Positions 1-12,840 of a stretch of 64,000 nucleotides of DNA are shown piece by piece (positions within the stretch are counted from its first letter, which is position 1; each line of letters starts with the position of its first letter). Source of the DNA: Cliona cf. orientalis (taxonomy: Eukaryota > Porifera > Demospongiae > Clionaida > Clionaidae); the NCBI GenBank assembly GCA_963930775.1, contig OZ005703.1, positions 2,356,001 through 2,420,000 of the forward strand. Reading direction: 5' to 3'. The notes below the pieces were generated by a model. It searched no databases, was not told where the DNA came from, and worked only from the letters and a program-made list of their open reading frames with translations. The translations under genes were made by a program, and so were the position numbers.

Positions 1-615
1 CTTTTGACTCCATTGTACAATGCAGGCAGGGAATTGTACACCTGGCTGCTGTGACAGCCTAGCTAGGTGCTCAATGTCATCCTTGGATACACACTGGGTG
101 TCCTGTAACATGTAACCTCTTCTTTAATTGGACTATGAGTTGATAAATAATTGTTACATTATGTCACTTATAGTCCTTTCGTGGGCAATGCACCATGCTT
201 GCATGGGCAATTCTGCACCATCAGCAAAATTAATGGTCCCATTTGTCGACTCACTTGACAAAAAGAGGACATGCACTGTAGCAGTAAATATTGTTCATGA
301 TTGTTTGGTTCTTTTCTAACTTTGTGACAAGCACCCATGGCCAGTAGCTAGACATCTTATACCTTCAAGTAGTGACCTAAGGCCACACATGTATAGTGGT
401 TAGAGAAGATCCATTATGACCACGAGTCTAACCACGAGTAGGCAACAATAACAGATAATCACAAAAGTAAAAGCTGTTTCCCGCTTCCTGCTTGTTAATT
501 TTCTTAGTGTACAGATTCCAAGTTAACAGCATAAGACAAGGCATAGCCTGTTGTGTTAATTACAGGCACATGCACATAATGTATATATAATACCAGATAT
601 GTATGTTTACAAAGC
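1..615. other. AT-rich non-coding stretch, nothing recognised
   Basis: Only short chance open frames are present. No domain, splice-bounded exon, RNA gene or inverted repeat was recognised by eye. Confidence 0.5.
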
Positions 616-825
616 TACCGTATAGCCTAAAAATTTGGCGGGGAATTAAATTTGGCGGTTTGGCGGTCTATTTTACAATCGCCAATTAAAATCCGCCAAA
701 ATTTCATATATGTATGGCGATCCCGTACTGAACCGGCAAATTTAAATCCGCCAATATTCTTCTAATAGCGATTTGGGGCTCAACCGCCAAATTTAATGCC
801 CGCCAATATTTCCGGCTATACGGTA
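616..825. mobile_element. MITE family 1, copy 1 (TACCGTATAGCC ends)
   Basis: A 210-bp element opens with TACCGTATAGCC and closes with the reverse complement GGCTATACGGTA. Its interior is a run of inverted GGCGG/CCGCC-centred motifs, so the whole folds on itself. It has no coding capacity. The terminal TA could be the target duplication, which would suit a Tc1/mariner-type MITE; that assignment is inference. A second copy lies at 26696-26915. Confidence 0.8.
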
Positions 826-1514
826 TGATAGTAATCAACTCGTGATTATACTAGCAAATTATATTATGTTCCTGCACTGGTATAAATATAAATGTGTGCA
901 TACTTTTGTGTTAGAAAGTAGGGATTTCCAGGATATTACGTGTAGTATGTAATATATCACAAATTTAAACAAAAATATCTTGAGAATGGAACGGTTACAG
1001 AATTTATTGATACCGGCTACAAAGCGCCACTTATCTGTGAGGTATTGTGTGTATATAGTCATATAGTGTCCCTGCTCTTCTATCTTTCGGTATAAATATA
1101 TATATTCCCATTTTCAGTATTTTGTATCCACTTTCAGTACTTTTTAAAGGGCTCCATATATGATATATATACTAATTATAAATTTTCCGTATTTTTGAAT
1201 ATTTATTCAGAATTCATTAAGAATACTGACAAATCCGTATACTTGGAGGCACTGACATATTATTATAGTGTAGTGACTGCCTGTTTATAGTTATTACCTA
1301 TTTATAGTTGTTATCTGACAGTGTCTGTTTATAGTGGTGGAGCCCTGTATATGTGGAAACCTAACACACTTAGTCTAATACTGCAAAGGAAATGTACTTT
1401 TAATTTTGGAGGCATATTCTGGTTTATGTATCAATTAAACCAGCTTTTCTTGCTCAAGGTACTACGTAAGTTAAAATGTTAGGTGCTGTGTGTCACTGAA
1501 TAAATAATTATTAG
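826..1514. other. AT-rich non-coding stretch, nothing recognised
   Basis: Low-complexity AT-rich sequence with only small open frames, none protein-like. Confidence 0.5.
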
Positions 1515-1645
1515 TACCGTAGTGTCCAACTCACTATTTTAGCCCATATGGGCATTTACCCAGGATCAATTAAAATTTATATAGAACCTGCTACAGCGAC
1601 CCCTTGAAATGTGGTACATGGGTGCTTACCTGGGAGTGGTCACTT
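1515..1645. mobile_element. MITE family 2, degraded copy (TACCGTAGTGTCC end)
   Basis: The left end reads TACCGTAGTGTCC. The interior carries the GCCCATATGGGC and CCCTTGAAATGTGGTACATG blocks shared with the better copy at 3113-3279, in the same order. The right end (near GCTTACCTGGGAGTG) has decayed, so the 3' limit is approximate. Confidence 0.6.
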
Positions 1646-1665
1646 GCCCAAGATGCTACTTACAT

Positions 1666-3112
1666 AATGGTACTGCCTGAGAGACACTGTTATTAATATT
1701 ATGCAATGAGTAATGACTGGTGGTGTACTTGTTCAAGTTATCACAAAATCTGTAGTCTCTGGTGGGGTGGTGGGGAGGGGGTGAGGGGAGGCATAGATAA
1801 GGGGGGAGCTAGGTCACTGCATGTGTATGGTGGTAACAGTTGTGTGATATCAGATTGTGTATGCAGCCATTGCTTCTTTACTCTCTTCCCTCCCTCCCCT
1901 CCCTCCATCATGTGCATGATACTAGAGTCTCGTTCCCAGGCCCTTTGGCCTCTGGGAACAAGACTATTTACAGCGTAGATAAAAGAGAGTTACATGGAAC
2001 ACCTGCTTTCAAGTTTACAAATTGAAACATGTTATTTCCTCACTTGAAAATCATTAAACATCACATATATCCTCCTTGATGGGTAGCTAATTATTAGACC
2101 TATGTGGTAACCACGATTATTCACAGCATTGATGGGGTAAACCAAACACATGTTAATAGGGAAAAAGCAAGCCTATCTGAAAGGTAATTGGCCATGGAGT
2201 CCAGGTATCTCAGCCTGCTGATGTTTACTTGTTCTGTGGTTGCCAATGCATTTAATTTAGCCTTTGTTGTATCCCTTTGAAGGGCAAGAGGGTCATGCAG
2301 CCTTACTATAATTCCCTTAGATTATTTATTATAATAGTGTTATTATAATACTGGATGATGGCTTTATTTCTTTATGTTATTTCATTGGGCAGATAGACAA
2401 TTGTGTGGCATGATGTAGCTATGTGTGTACATATGTGTGTGTGTTCCCCTTCAATTATCTCAAACATACTTGTTGTAGCAAGATTATTAAAGGTAGCCTT
2501 CTGAATCAGCTTAATTAATTAATAATATTAGGTTTATAGAGATCTTAGAAATGACATGGGAAGAGCAAGCTCAACCTTTGATTACGCAATAACTAGATGA
2601 AGGCAGCTGGCCAGTGTTCTAATGGCTATGACTATGGGCATTCAATACAAATTGAAAAAGCCAGGGCAAGGAAGCAGAGAACTGTTGTAATTATGTACGT
2701 ATTCACTTGAGTAATCTTCCCATCCATAATCCTTATGGGGGAGGGGGGGGTGGGATCACTGTGGGTGAGCTAGGTCACTCACCTCTACCATAAAAATTGT
2801 CCTCAGATAGAGGTGTAGTCACCGAGTCCAAAACCTTGGCTATGATATTGTGGAGTGGCCAGTAGCAGTTGATCTGAATTACCAGCTTCCCATAATGTAT
2901 ATAGTACAATAATATGGTTGTTAGTGAACCTCAACAATTTCCTGCATATGTAACATTGTATAACACGCAAAAGCAGGGAGGCCCTATCTATAAGGATACA
3001 TGCAGTTACCACTAACATAACTAGATTAAGGTAGCTAGGAGTATACATGACTATAGGATTAAGGACATAACAGTAGCATATTCCCGTAATTCTCTGTGTG
3101 GACTACATATAA
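1666..3112. other. Non-coding, small hairpin and dispersed-repeat fragments
   Basis: There is a short hairpin at about 1926-1968, with GTCTCGTTCCCAGGCC facing its inverted partner; it resembles MITE family 3. G-rich runs lie near 1760-1805 and 2739-2752. From about 3030 a short block (TAGGATTAAGGACATAACAG) resembles 15330-15400 and 52930-53010. No gene was recognised. Confidence 0.45.
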
Positions 3113-3279
3113 TACCATATAGTGTCCCGAGTAAGCGCCCATGGGCGCTTAAACATACATCGCGATTTTGGCCCGCATGGGGGCTTGCCCGGGGCATAAT
3201 TTCCATACGTTAGTATAGAAGCTGCTACATTGACCCCTCGAAATGAGGTACATGGGCACTTGCCCGGGACACTACGGTA
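3113..3279. mobile_element. MITE family 2, best copy
   Basis: A 167-bp inverted-repeat element. The left arm, from about 3119, reads TAGTGTCCCGAGTAAGCGCC. The right arm ends GCCCGGGACACTACGGTA, its near reverse complement. There is no coding capacity. The other copies are at 1515-1645, 55664-55819 (opposite orientation) and partly at 57190-57245. The superfamily is not determined. Confidence 0.8.
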
Positions 3280-5339
3280 GAACAATTATTGTACTTTTGC
3301 AAGGGGGAAGGAGGTACGTACGTGTGGCGTATGTGAAGCTGTGCTAGTTTTATATTGACCATTCCGGGATAGAGAGAGCCACAATTAGGCTTCAGGTTGT
3401 CTCCTGGACAAACCAAAGTAAATTCCCTATGTGGTCAGGTAATGGCCATGCTAACCTATCTATAATCTTGAGTGTAAGTTGTAGTGATCGATACATTTTG
3501 TCCCATATAATTTTGCTTCTGGCCTGTCAGCCAATAGGCAGGAAATTTCAAAAAATATTATATTGATGATCACTATGCCAGCTAAGCTAGATACATAATG
3601 GTCCTCCAGTGGGATAGAATTATAGTGGGGCAGTAAGTGTACTTGAAGCTTAGAGTTGTTGTTGAATAATCAACTATTACAGCTAGATTATAGATCAGGC
3701 CTAATGGGGATTGGACAGGTTTACTTTCTCGCACTAGTACACAGAATCTATATTGTTGCTATCTGGAATATAGTCAGCCAGTTGGACATATACATTCCAC
3801 AGTAGGCACCACGAATTCCCTTGGCAACCAATTGACCAATGTCCTGTTCAAATGCGATTACTGAAATCACATGTACATGGCACACAGTGGAATAGTGGGA
3901 CAATTACATGTACTTAGTCAGAAGTAATGGCCACCTGAGCCATATTTATTACTACACCTTTCTACTCTGGTAGGTACAGCTAAAATATCTGGGGCGGATC
4001 TAGGAATTTTAATAATAATAATATTATTATTATTATGGTTATATTATCGATGCCTTTTAATGTACTGGACCTAATGAATACCGCATAATATAATAGGTAT
4101 AAGCATTATTACTGTCCATGATTTGTCACCCACACTTTTATTAGTAAATGTATATTACCATAGTTAATAGAATACTATAACAATGCATATGGTCCAATTT
4201 ATCGTAAGACATTAGCATTTTACTATCATTTTTATAACAGTATACAATGTACATATACGTATGGAGCAATTTATCAGAATAGTGTGAGTTTTTCAAAATT
4301 TTTTCCATACGTTTTATTAGTTTAAGTACAGTTACTGTACATGTATTGATCCTACCACCATTCATCATCCATGAGTAGTCAATGACATCAACACAGATTA
4401 TTGTGAAGTATACATTAATTATACTAGCTTCATACCTGTACATACCTAGTTTTGGTCTGGTATCAAGACTAGTACATACCCTAGCTAGCTGCTATCCATG
4501 TGCATTGATTTGTTATGTCAATTAACGGATGGTTATAAAGTGTTACCCTCAGCTTCCCCTACAAAAAAATGACACTTAGTCTATAATGGGTGTGTGTATG
4601 TGTGTTAATTAATTTGTGTGTGTGTACATGTGCATGATGGGACATGGTTTGTGCAGATTGTGCATTAATAATAATAATTGGATGTGGGATTAGTCAGAAT
4701 TTATCAACATGGAAACCCTATAATATAGTAGCTATAGCTTATTGATAAACACAACTAAAGTAAGTACTCATAATCAATCACATATGATCACTGCTCTATG
4801 TATGCATACAGCCCTTTGTGTGGGTGCTGCGACCACAGCATGCAGTGCGGCAGCTGTGTTTAACTTAGCTATGCTTATGGTGCATGTAAAATGTTGCTGC
4901 CACACTTCTACCATTGTCCATCCATATGATGAATACCCGGCCAGGAAAAATCTACGTAATACCCTAGATCACTACCTAATATTGAAGGGTAATTTCCAGG
5001 AAGCATTTTTAGTTGCATGGTGGCCACTACTCTATGGATTTCCCCATCCCTGTATCCCGCCTGATTGATCATGAGTACCTAACCCTAGAGTTGTAAACTG
5101 AGAGTGCTCTAATTTTCATAGCACTATGATATGGCTCCTTGAGCTTAATATTAGTATAGGTGCATGCATGCATAAAATGGCCATGGACATACTGTATTGT
5201 AAGCTAGTACTTCATACTTATAAGTTTCTTTATGGTGGAGGTCTAGCTGTGTCACCGTCATGCGGAAAGATACTCTGGAGACTCAGCTGGTCGTTAGGCT
5301 GTTGCACAGTGAAATGTTTGTGTCACATGAGTTGATGGC
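3280..5339. other. AT-rich non-coding stretch, nothing recognised
   Basis: Simple AT and TG-rich tracts (for example near 4015-4035 and 4590-4630) and isolated small open frames. The longest, a 108-codon + frame at 4742-5068, has no recognisable domain and no splice context. Confidence 0.45.
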
Positions 5340-5540
5340 AATATGTTTTCAGTGCACATTTTTTCGAGCCTTTGAGAGTTTCCTTTTCATTATGAAAATG
5401 ATGCTGTGCATGTCACTGTGTGGTGAACATGTGTACATGTATGTGTGCACACACACATTTTATGATTTGTTAATTTAAAATTGGATGGGTATATCAATAA
5501 CTGACTTATAGATTTAGACAAGGTACGTGTATAGTTCTAA
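5340..5540. repeat. Dispersed repeat pair with 14905-15095
   Basis: About 190 bp shared in the same orientation with 14905-15095. Shared blocks include GTGATGCTG-type and TGTCACTGTGTG motifs, ACACACACAC, GATGGGTAT and AACTGACTTATAGATTTAGA (TTGTAG in the other copy). Many small indels separate the copies, so the duplication is old. Family unknown. Confidence 0.6.
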
Positions 5541-5980
5541 GTACAACTAGTATGGGGACGGACGGGAAATCTCAATATATCCACGCCCTCGGAGTAAACC
5601 CCCTGTCATTAACGCATTATTATGCATACTTGGTGCATGCACATGATTGTGTATACCTGCTCCATAATTGTTAACATTTCAGTTTTGGGAGGTGCAGGAA
5701 GATTTTGCACGACTTTTCAATCACCATGAGTGACCGCATTTCATCCATCAACGCCCTAGGGCTTCACACACGTACTACGTACACTGTATATATTATATAT
5801 CCTTCTTGCTACTCTTGGACTAGTGTACTCGCCTTGCAATTGCTAGCCTAGCTTAGCTAAAGCAGACATGCACTATAACAAGTGAATTGATAGTTTAGGC
5901 TTGGAGTGTGGGGAGCTGCTATATTATTAATATAGGTTTGGCTGCTGTGTTCTATAGTGGTGGTATATATATGGAGAGAG

Positions 5981-6037
<57 letters not shown>

Positions 6038-6660
6038 GAGAAACGAAAGTATAATACACATACAAGGGAGTTATGTTACTTATAAACTATACCTGTGAAA
6101 TTCTTAGACTAGTGGATTTTGAGCAATAATTATAATAATTATAATAATATTATTATGATCATCTTTCACTGCAGTCTTAATTGTGGAGTTAAGTGATCTA
6201 TGGATTCAGTTGGAGAGGTTTAGTGATACTAGAGGTAAGGAACTGTGTACTTGTTGAATATTAAGTTCCTTTGACTCAAAGTATGGTGGCTGAGAGGGGC
6301 CATGCATTCTACTTTTAAATCTTCTGAAAACGCCCATTTCCTGCTGTGGTTGTTTCTAATTAAATTTTGATATTCTATACTGGTTTTTCTATCCAACACA
6401 TAAAATGCTCAGTGCTGCGCTGGCAGGCAAGAATTAAGAGGCAGGGCAGTTTGTGCGGATCGGGCTTGCTAGGTTTGGGTATGTACGCGTATTCTATTTG
6501 TAATTTCAAAACTTTCCAGCAAAGATGGTCATTTTCTATTGTAGTTTTTAGTATTTCTCATTACCGTTATAAGTGCTCAGCACTGCGTCCAGCACGAAGA
6601 TGCAGGGCTGTCTTGCAGACAGGGTTCAAGATGCGCGCGAAGCCTTCTCTTGCACCATCA
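5541..6660. other. Non-coding stretch with a (GA)n microsatellite
   Basis: A (GA)n tract of about 24 dinucleotides occupies roughly 5984-6034. Around 6405-6650 a GC-richer patch repeats the idea GTGCTGCG / GCACTGCG twice but shows no gene or intact Pol III boxes. Confidence 0.5.
5984..6034. repeat. (GA)n microsatellite
   Basis: A nearly uninterrupted GA dinucleotide run of about 50 bp. Confidence 0.95.
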
Positions 6661-6664
6661 TAAT

Positions 6665-6870
6665 TATTATTCTGGTGTCTGTGGGTACACGATGGAAGTT
6701 GACTGCATAAACATGTGGGTACTTATGGTATACATGTACAGTGTATGTTTGTGTGTACATATGTCATGTCACAGAGAACCATTTGCCCACCCCATGTACT
6801 TGCACTACTTTCCCACCACTTGCACACCTGCACCACTTGCCCACCCATGTACTTGCACTACATGTATGCA
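6665..6870 (+). repeat. Dispersed repeat family 'GTTGACTGCATAAACATG'
   Basis: The block begins GTCTGTGGGTACACGATGGA, passes through GTTGACTGCATAAACATGTG, and ends with ATGTCATGTCACAGAGAACC followed by C-rich CCCACC/CTTGCAC units. The same order occurs at 13720-13840, inverted at 18595-18830, and at 27270-27501, where its 3' part is inverted. Family unknown. Confidence 0.65.
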
Positions 6871-6899
6871 GTCAACTTCCATCTGTAACAGTTGTTTGT

Positions 6900-7050
6900 T
6901 ACAACGAAAAAGGAATTTTGATTGTATGAACTCATTGCCAAGTGCAGATACTTCTATCACCAACTGATTGATGTGATGTTGGCTGAAAAATGCTATCTTC
7001 AAACTCCTGCATGGCATTGATCATGACTTTTACATATAGAACAGTGGGAC
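6900..7050. repeat. Repeat shared with 25690-25800 (conserved frame on minus strand)
   Basis: About 120 bp is shared with the stretch directly upstream of the TRAF MATH fragment at 25805. Both copies keep an open minus-strand frame with the peptide LKIAFFSQH..NQLVIEVSAL, and the length difference between them is in multiples of three. Whether this was ever coding is not known. The homology stops near an ACAGTG motif in both places. Confidence 0.55.
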
Positions 7051-7552
7051 AATAGGATAATAGGACAGTAATGTTTAATTCATTCTCAATGGCCACAGAT
7101 TGCCGTACATTTTGAACATACAGTAAATTACAATGCTTAGCTGTAATCAGCAGTATGACACAGCTGGCCTGGATAACACATAAGAATTTAATGTAAGCTG
7201 GTTAAATATTTTCTGTTACAGTACATACCCTTAGTGGCAGCTTAAACTGTCCTAGCTGATTAGGAGATGTCTTCATTTGAGGGGTGTCAAAATTTGTTTT
7301 AGAACTATATATATAAGTGTGTATTAAAATTTTTCTAAATTAAGCTAACCGATTGTCAATGTTATATTATGTCAATGTTATATTATAATACCTTGTGTGT
7401 ATGGGCTGGGTATGAATAATTATTGTTGCTGATACGCAGTACTGTACATACTTAAATACTCATAAACTTTCCTGGTATATACTGCCATTCCATACGTCAA
7501 CACAATGTCATTATAGCTAATATGGATGCATACATGATTGAGAAACAATGTA

Positions 7553-7642
7553 TCCATGCTAGCTGTCACTGCATTTGAATTGATGGAGTACTTGATGGAG
7601 TACTCCATCAATTCAAATTGCAGTGACAGCTAGCATGTGGTC
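7553..7642. repeat. Near-perfect palindrome (about 38-bp arms)
   Basis: The left arm begins CATGCTAGCTGTCACTGCA and the right arm ends TGCAGTGACAGCTAGCATG. The middle, centred near 7597, holds GGAGTAC/GTACTCC. One extra base separates otherwise perfect arms. The next bases (7630-7690) resemble 35875-35945 and 42425-42490, the start of the long composite repeat. Confidence 0.85.
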
Positions 7643-8199
7643 TGCTTTTATGTACCCTAAGGCATGCAGAACTAACATGACCACATAATTCGGGTACTAT
7701 AGTTAATCAACAACCATGGGGTGCATGACAACTTGGGCACTTTGCAATTGATATTAATAAAGCATGCTGGTATTTGAACTGCATACCACCAAAATAATCA
7801 GGTCTGTGATGAGCAACAAACTATTATGCTCTAGTATGGCATACAAACACCAACTATACACGTGCACTACCCTCACTCCCCTCCCCCGGGGCTAATCTAT
7901 CAGAATCGAGTTGCTTAATAATTAGGTTGTAGCTGTAGCATGTAGCTGTAGCGTAGATAAGACTAGTACGTATAGCCAGGGTTCTATCTATAGGGGGGCA
8001 GGGGGGAAGCTTCCAACCCCCTTCCCCCAAAGCACCCAGCTTTTCCCCCAAAAGAAGAGTAGCAACAGAAATAGAGAGGAAGAGAGAGGGAAGAGGTAGG
8101 GAATGTATACTATTAAATTTTGAGTGCTATGATAATACATGTAAATAGCATTCTTCTAAAGAAAGAGTATACTATGTTACTGTAACACCTAAACCCATA

Positions 8200-8720
8200 A
8201 ATACCTATTAGATCATAGCTGTAACAAATACTGCAATTTGATTGGCTACTGACAGGTATCTATATCTCATAGTCACCTACAAGCTTCTCATAGTCACCTA
8301 CAAGTTTTGCCCTCTAGCTCTAGCAATACAAAGCTATATTATGATCTAAACTTGTTTAGACACTGTTAAGTCGGTTAATTTCTATGTGATTTAGAAGACC
8401 TCAGGGCTCTCATAGAACCCTTGCTTCACTCGGGATTCTATATAGAGTCCTTTGGTATTCTAAATCACATATACCGTAGGACGGGTTTTAATTGTGTAGT
8501 TTAATAATTGCGTTCTAGTCAAGTCCGGCCAAATTGCGAATCCAATAATTACGATGGACGACCCCATACCGCACTTTAGATAATAGTTGTAACAAATACA
8601 GCAATCTGATTGGCTACTGACAGGTACCTGTATCTCATAGTCACCTACATGATTCTCATAGTCACCTACATGATTTTCATAGTCACCTACATGATTCTCA
8701 TAGTCACCTACAATATTGTG
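8200..8720. repeat. Two copies of an element bearing a 22-bp tandem array
   Basis: The blocks at 8205-8310 and 8580-8712 both read GTAACAAATACxGCAATxTG, then ATTGGCTACTGACAGGTA, then repeats of CTCATAGTCACCTACA. The first has about two units, the second about four of roughly 22 bp. Between them (about 8381-8466) is an inverted repeat with GTGATTTAGAA / TTCTAAATCAC ends. The ATTGGCTACTG block faces a related inverted block near 54080-54120. Confidence 0.65.
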
Positions 8721-9739
8721 CCCTTAAGGGTTAGACTATTAATAGCATCAATAACAGTAACAATAATAGCCATATAATACTATAATGTACACAATGTCAG
8801 GTTCTTTAGTTAGCTGCATGATATCTCTTTAGTTTGTAGCTACAAAGCTAGCTACTGCTTGCCACTAAAGTTCACTGTTACATTATTGACTCTATTTCTA
8901 ATAGCCAGTACATCCTTCTTTAATCTTCCTCTTAGTCCACTGCTCCTCCCTTAGCTAGTGAGTACCTTCGCATCTTCCCACTTAATGTTGTGGTGCGTCT
9001 TGGAAACATGCACGGACTGCTAAGGCATATTATTGAGATCGTTGCTCCCCCACACACTCCTTTCCATTTTCACAGGGAATGGAGTATACCACACCTTTCT
9101 GTTTGTATGGATCTCTTCTTGATTTCTTCTCTGATGTAGGGTAGGCATAGGATATCTTGTTCAGTCTCTTTGCTGCTGTCATTTAGAACCTCTTGGTGGG
9201 AGTATTTAATTGGCAAGGGTCTTTGAATTCTGTACTAGGGCAGGTATCCATTGACTTCGAAAATCTCCTGTAAGTGCTTAATAAAATATTTGATGCACAT
9301 ATTATGATTTTCTGCTATACCTGCTAAACCAAAAGATATATACTCAGGATAGTAGGAGAGCAAGCCATTGGAGGCGGGGCCAGTAGTTAAGCCACGCCCT
9401 AGCACATCACCACTGAGCTGCAATGTAATTATGCTAATTAGTTTTTTCGTCAAAATGAGACACACAATCACATCAATGTTAGCCAAAATGACCATACTCA
9501 CAGAAGTATCCTTAATTATACAGTAGCCATAATTGTAAGGTGCACGCATCCAACAAACGTACACGTTGGAATCATATTCGAATTCGCTGTGAACGTGCAC
9601 CATAATATTATAGCGCCAGTCAATCAGCACATACCTCAACTATCCTGCACCAAAGAGTAGCATCGATCTGCTTGTGTCCCACACACTAGAATCTGACTGC
9701 CATTGGAAGGCAACTGCTTGAAAATGCGAATATGATTCC
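8721..9739. other. Non-coding, contains a small inverted repeat
   Basis: GGAATCATATTCGAATTCGC (near 9570) is faced by GCGAATATGATTCC (near 9730), suggesting a degraded foldback element. A 134-codon minus-strand open frame at 9235-9639 has no recognisable domain. Confidence 0.4.
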
Positions 9740-10090
9740 GACATGTGTACATTTACATATCCAACAAATTTTAATTACACTATGTAAACTTGTAGTATTA
9801 ATATTGACACACATACAATGTAACCAGGGATACAGTTGATTATAGTGTGTCATAATAATTATCATCTCCACTGCAGGCACTTAAGACTGAGTGTGTTGGT
9901 CTAAATAGAACTCAAGGATGGTGTTGTTGTAATACACGGTGAGTACGTATACAGTACTAGTAATATTGTGTCTGGAGTGGTGGACCAGAGAAATGGGTGT
10001 TTAATTATTATTTTCCTTATTGAATTATTTATTGTTGAGATTCTCACTTGAGGCTGTTAGTTACTGCTACCTGGAGATGAGTGTTTGAAA
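9740..10090 (+). repeat. Long composite repeat, copy A (partial)
   Basis: It carries the ACAATGTAACCAGGGATACA block, the exon-like block at 9877-9938, then TGGACCAGAGAAxTG and GGAGATGAGTGTTTGAAAA. These occur in the same order in copies D, E and F. Confidence 0.65.
9877..9938 (+). other. Exon-like block of the long repeat, copy A
   Basis: It is bounded by CATCTCCACTGCAG on the left (consensus 3' splice site) and ACACG/GTGAGTA on the right (strong 5' splice site). The 62 bp between include GAGTGTGTTGGTC, GAACTCAAGGATG and TTGTAATACACG, kept in all four copies. There is no consistent open frame, so if it is transcribed it is probably a non-coding or UTR exon. That is inference. Confidence 0.3.
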
Positions 10091-12589
10091 ATATCAAAAG
10101 CATGAGCTCATTCAACTTAATTGCATACACCATGCAGCCCTCATGTGATTTGCCATGGAGCTTTGATGACGAGTGCTATATAACCACAGTACTACTCAGA
10201 TATGTACTTAACATCTGTATGCATTATTATGTGTGTGACTTTCATTGTACTATATACAGTATAGCTGCATGTGTATACATGTACATGGTACATACTCTTG
10301 CCCACCTTGCCCACCTTGCCCACCTTGCCCATGACATTGTGTGTCACCATAAGGCCAAGAAGTGAAAATTTAGAAATCCTCAAATCTCAATTAATTCTTG
10401 GTCTTAGAGACACCATTATCTCTGAAATATTCTTACTGAGATACTATATATTGCTTAAGGAAGACAAAAACCCAGCTGGGTATAAAGGATCAACTTGTCA
10501 ACATACAGAATTGGCTAATTACCGTACTTGGCTAATTTGCATACAGGTGGTGGACTAATTAGATTGTAGGTGCAATGTCCATGACCTAACATGTAATGGC
10601 TGGTTAGCTATGTGGTTGATTGCATGTGTTTGTCTACCAGTGGTGGACTAATTCAAATGAGTGGCCGTGACCTGTTGTAGGTGCTGATTTGGCTGAGCTC
10701 AATTATAGTATGTATTGGTGATATTATAAAGATCTCAACATTAATTTTATCAATTCTTAACACACTGTCTTGTGAGCATGCATAATAGTATGACATATTA
10801 TTATGCTATAGTAAGCATAAAAAATCCATGTAGTATAGACATATCTAAGCTCATTCGTACTCAATGAGAATAAATGCAATGTACTTTAAGTTTATGTAAG
10901 TCTGCGTGCACTAGCTCCTGGGGGTAGCAAGCTAGCTACGAGACTGGAATGTACAGACAGGAAGTAGGGATAATGTGTTTTTTTATTATCTTAAGTCTAT
11001 TCACTGCAACTATAGAGATCATGGTCCGATATAAAGTAGCAAATAAATGAACAAGAATCAGCACATTTTCTCAATCTTCATTGCCTTTTGAGTGGTTCTC
11101 ACTTGCCAGATATACAGCAACATAAATAGTAGCAGTCCCATGGACTGCACAGTCCACAGTGAAATGCATATAATCTCATGACATGTATATGTATCATAAT
11201 GGATCTGGAGATCTAGAGGTCAAGGTGGCCCACTATAGGAGTGTATGGCCAATGGCATTACTATATACCATTATTACTTAAGGTATCCATGCAGGGATGA
11301 GGCATATTGTATGTGGAATGCAACATAGAGGTATTTGAGGCATACAAGCAAAGAAAACAGTCTAGAAGGCTGAGCAGTTATGCTAGCTGCTAGCTAATAA
11401 TATTATAAGAGCTCTATACATGTGTAGCCATAATATTATTATTATGACTTGGGACACAAGACTCATAGCTACCAGGTATAGCTATATATCTTTATCAGTC
11501 TTATCAAGGAATGATGATGCTACATGTACAGAAGAGTACATGTATGTACTACATTGGTCAACTTCCTTCCATGCTTGATTGATGGATTGATCGGCTCATG
11601 ATCAGAAATACCAAGACTAGTTTGTCAGCTTAGGCTGTTAGTTATGCTGTCATCTCCAGGAGATGATGAGTGTACACACAAGCAGTGCCACATGTCACAG
11701 ACACAATTAATGTCCTTGTGGCAGTGTATTGTATAGGAGCATAAGCAGAGAGTGCTCCCATTTTCATGCTATAATATTATTATATAGAACAATCAAAACA
11801 ATGCATGTAATAACTATATAGTATAATTACATAATTTTATGTATCTGACCCAATTTGTCTGCCATAGTGGGGATATTGTGACCTAATGTGGCATGGTCAG
11901 GAAAGGTCAGTTTACCAGTATTGCCTAGCCAGCCATGCATACAATAATTATGTCACTGTTAGTCGGTTTGATTATCAGAGCAATATATATTAATATTATT
12001 CCTACAGTCATGTCACCAGAGTACTTGTGTACATGTATATGGATTTTTTCTTGAGATCAAGTGCCATTGCACACGTGGTGGGGTGACTGTACTGTGTGGC
12101 CTCAAAATTAATATGGAATCACCTCTCTCAGTCCCTTTCTCATGTAACTCGATCTGCATGCACATACCCTTTTTGCTCTCCCTCTAATTCTCTTCCATTT
12201 AAATCCACCCTCTTTTGTCTATGAATTCACACACAGCACAATCAGAGGCGGCTGAGGGTAGTTCAGTTTGGGGGGGGGGGGGACAAAATTAGTCAAATAA
12301 TCAATCATCCATGACTTTGCTGTTGGTCATTTTCCTTGTACTATCCTTTTCCTCCTAATTTTTTTGAAGCCTTAATGGAATTATATTCACTTGTATGACA
12401 TTGTACTCGATGTTTGTCACTAATAAACAGCTTAATATTCTTTTCAGCTTTTTTTTACCTATGTGTTGCAGGTTTTTTTATAGCTGGCGAGGATTGTCAC
12501 TGGCATACATCCATGTTATTTCTAAATAAAGATATAATACAGTAACTGTTGATCTTTGATATACCAGCATACTGTTAATCTGAGATAAA
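10090..12589. other. AT-rich non-coding stretch
   Basis: A four-unit 9-bp tandem (CCCACCTTG) sits at about 10298-10332. Around 11840-11930 a block (CTGACCCAATTTGTCTGCCA and CATGGTCAGGAAAGGTCA) recurs at 45885-45950. A poly(G) run lies near 12270. No gene was recognised. Confidence 0.45.
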
Positions 12590-12762
12590 ACTCCCGGTAG
12601 AGCTAGGAGGGAGGTCTCCCCCCCCCCCCCCCCCCAAACAAGGAAATGGAGGGGAATCCCCATGACCGCATATTTTTGTTGTTGGGCTGATACAAGGGAA
12701 GATACCGGAGCCGCCTTGATCGTATCCATGGGTAGCACCAATGTACTTCATTGCATGCCATG
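12590..12762 (+). repeat. Dispersed repeat 'TAGAGCTAGGAGGGAGG', interrupted
   Basis: Motifs GAGCTAGGAGGGAGG, GGGGAATCCCCATGACC and GGGAAGATACCGGAGCC also occur at 27170-27270 and inverted at 18700-18805. A C17-type run lies inside. The repeat is broken at 12763 by the insertion of the TIR element that follows, and family sequence resumes after 13239. Confidence 0.6.
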
Positions 12763-12840
12763 TAACGACGCAAATGCGATCCCGACCCGTTTGCGATACG
12801 CCGGTACGTACGCCACCGCGATCGCTGGACGATATGGATG

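Noticed and set aside
4742-5068. 108-codon + open frame
   Set aside because: Composition follows local TG/CA-rich DNA; no domain or splice context.
8631-8712. Regular 22-bp repeats considered as a CRISPR-like array
   Set aside because: The units are contiguous tandem repeats without unique spacers, in eukaryotic DNA.
9235-9639. 134-codon minus-strand open frame, the longest outside the TRAF genes and one 146-codon frame
   Set aside because: No recognisable domain, no exon borders, and it runs through GGGCGTGGC/GCCCCGCC repeat-like and palindromic sequence.
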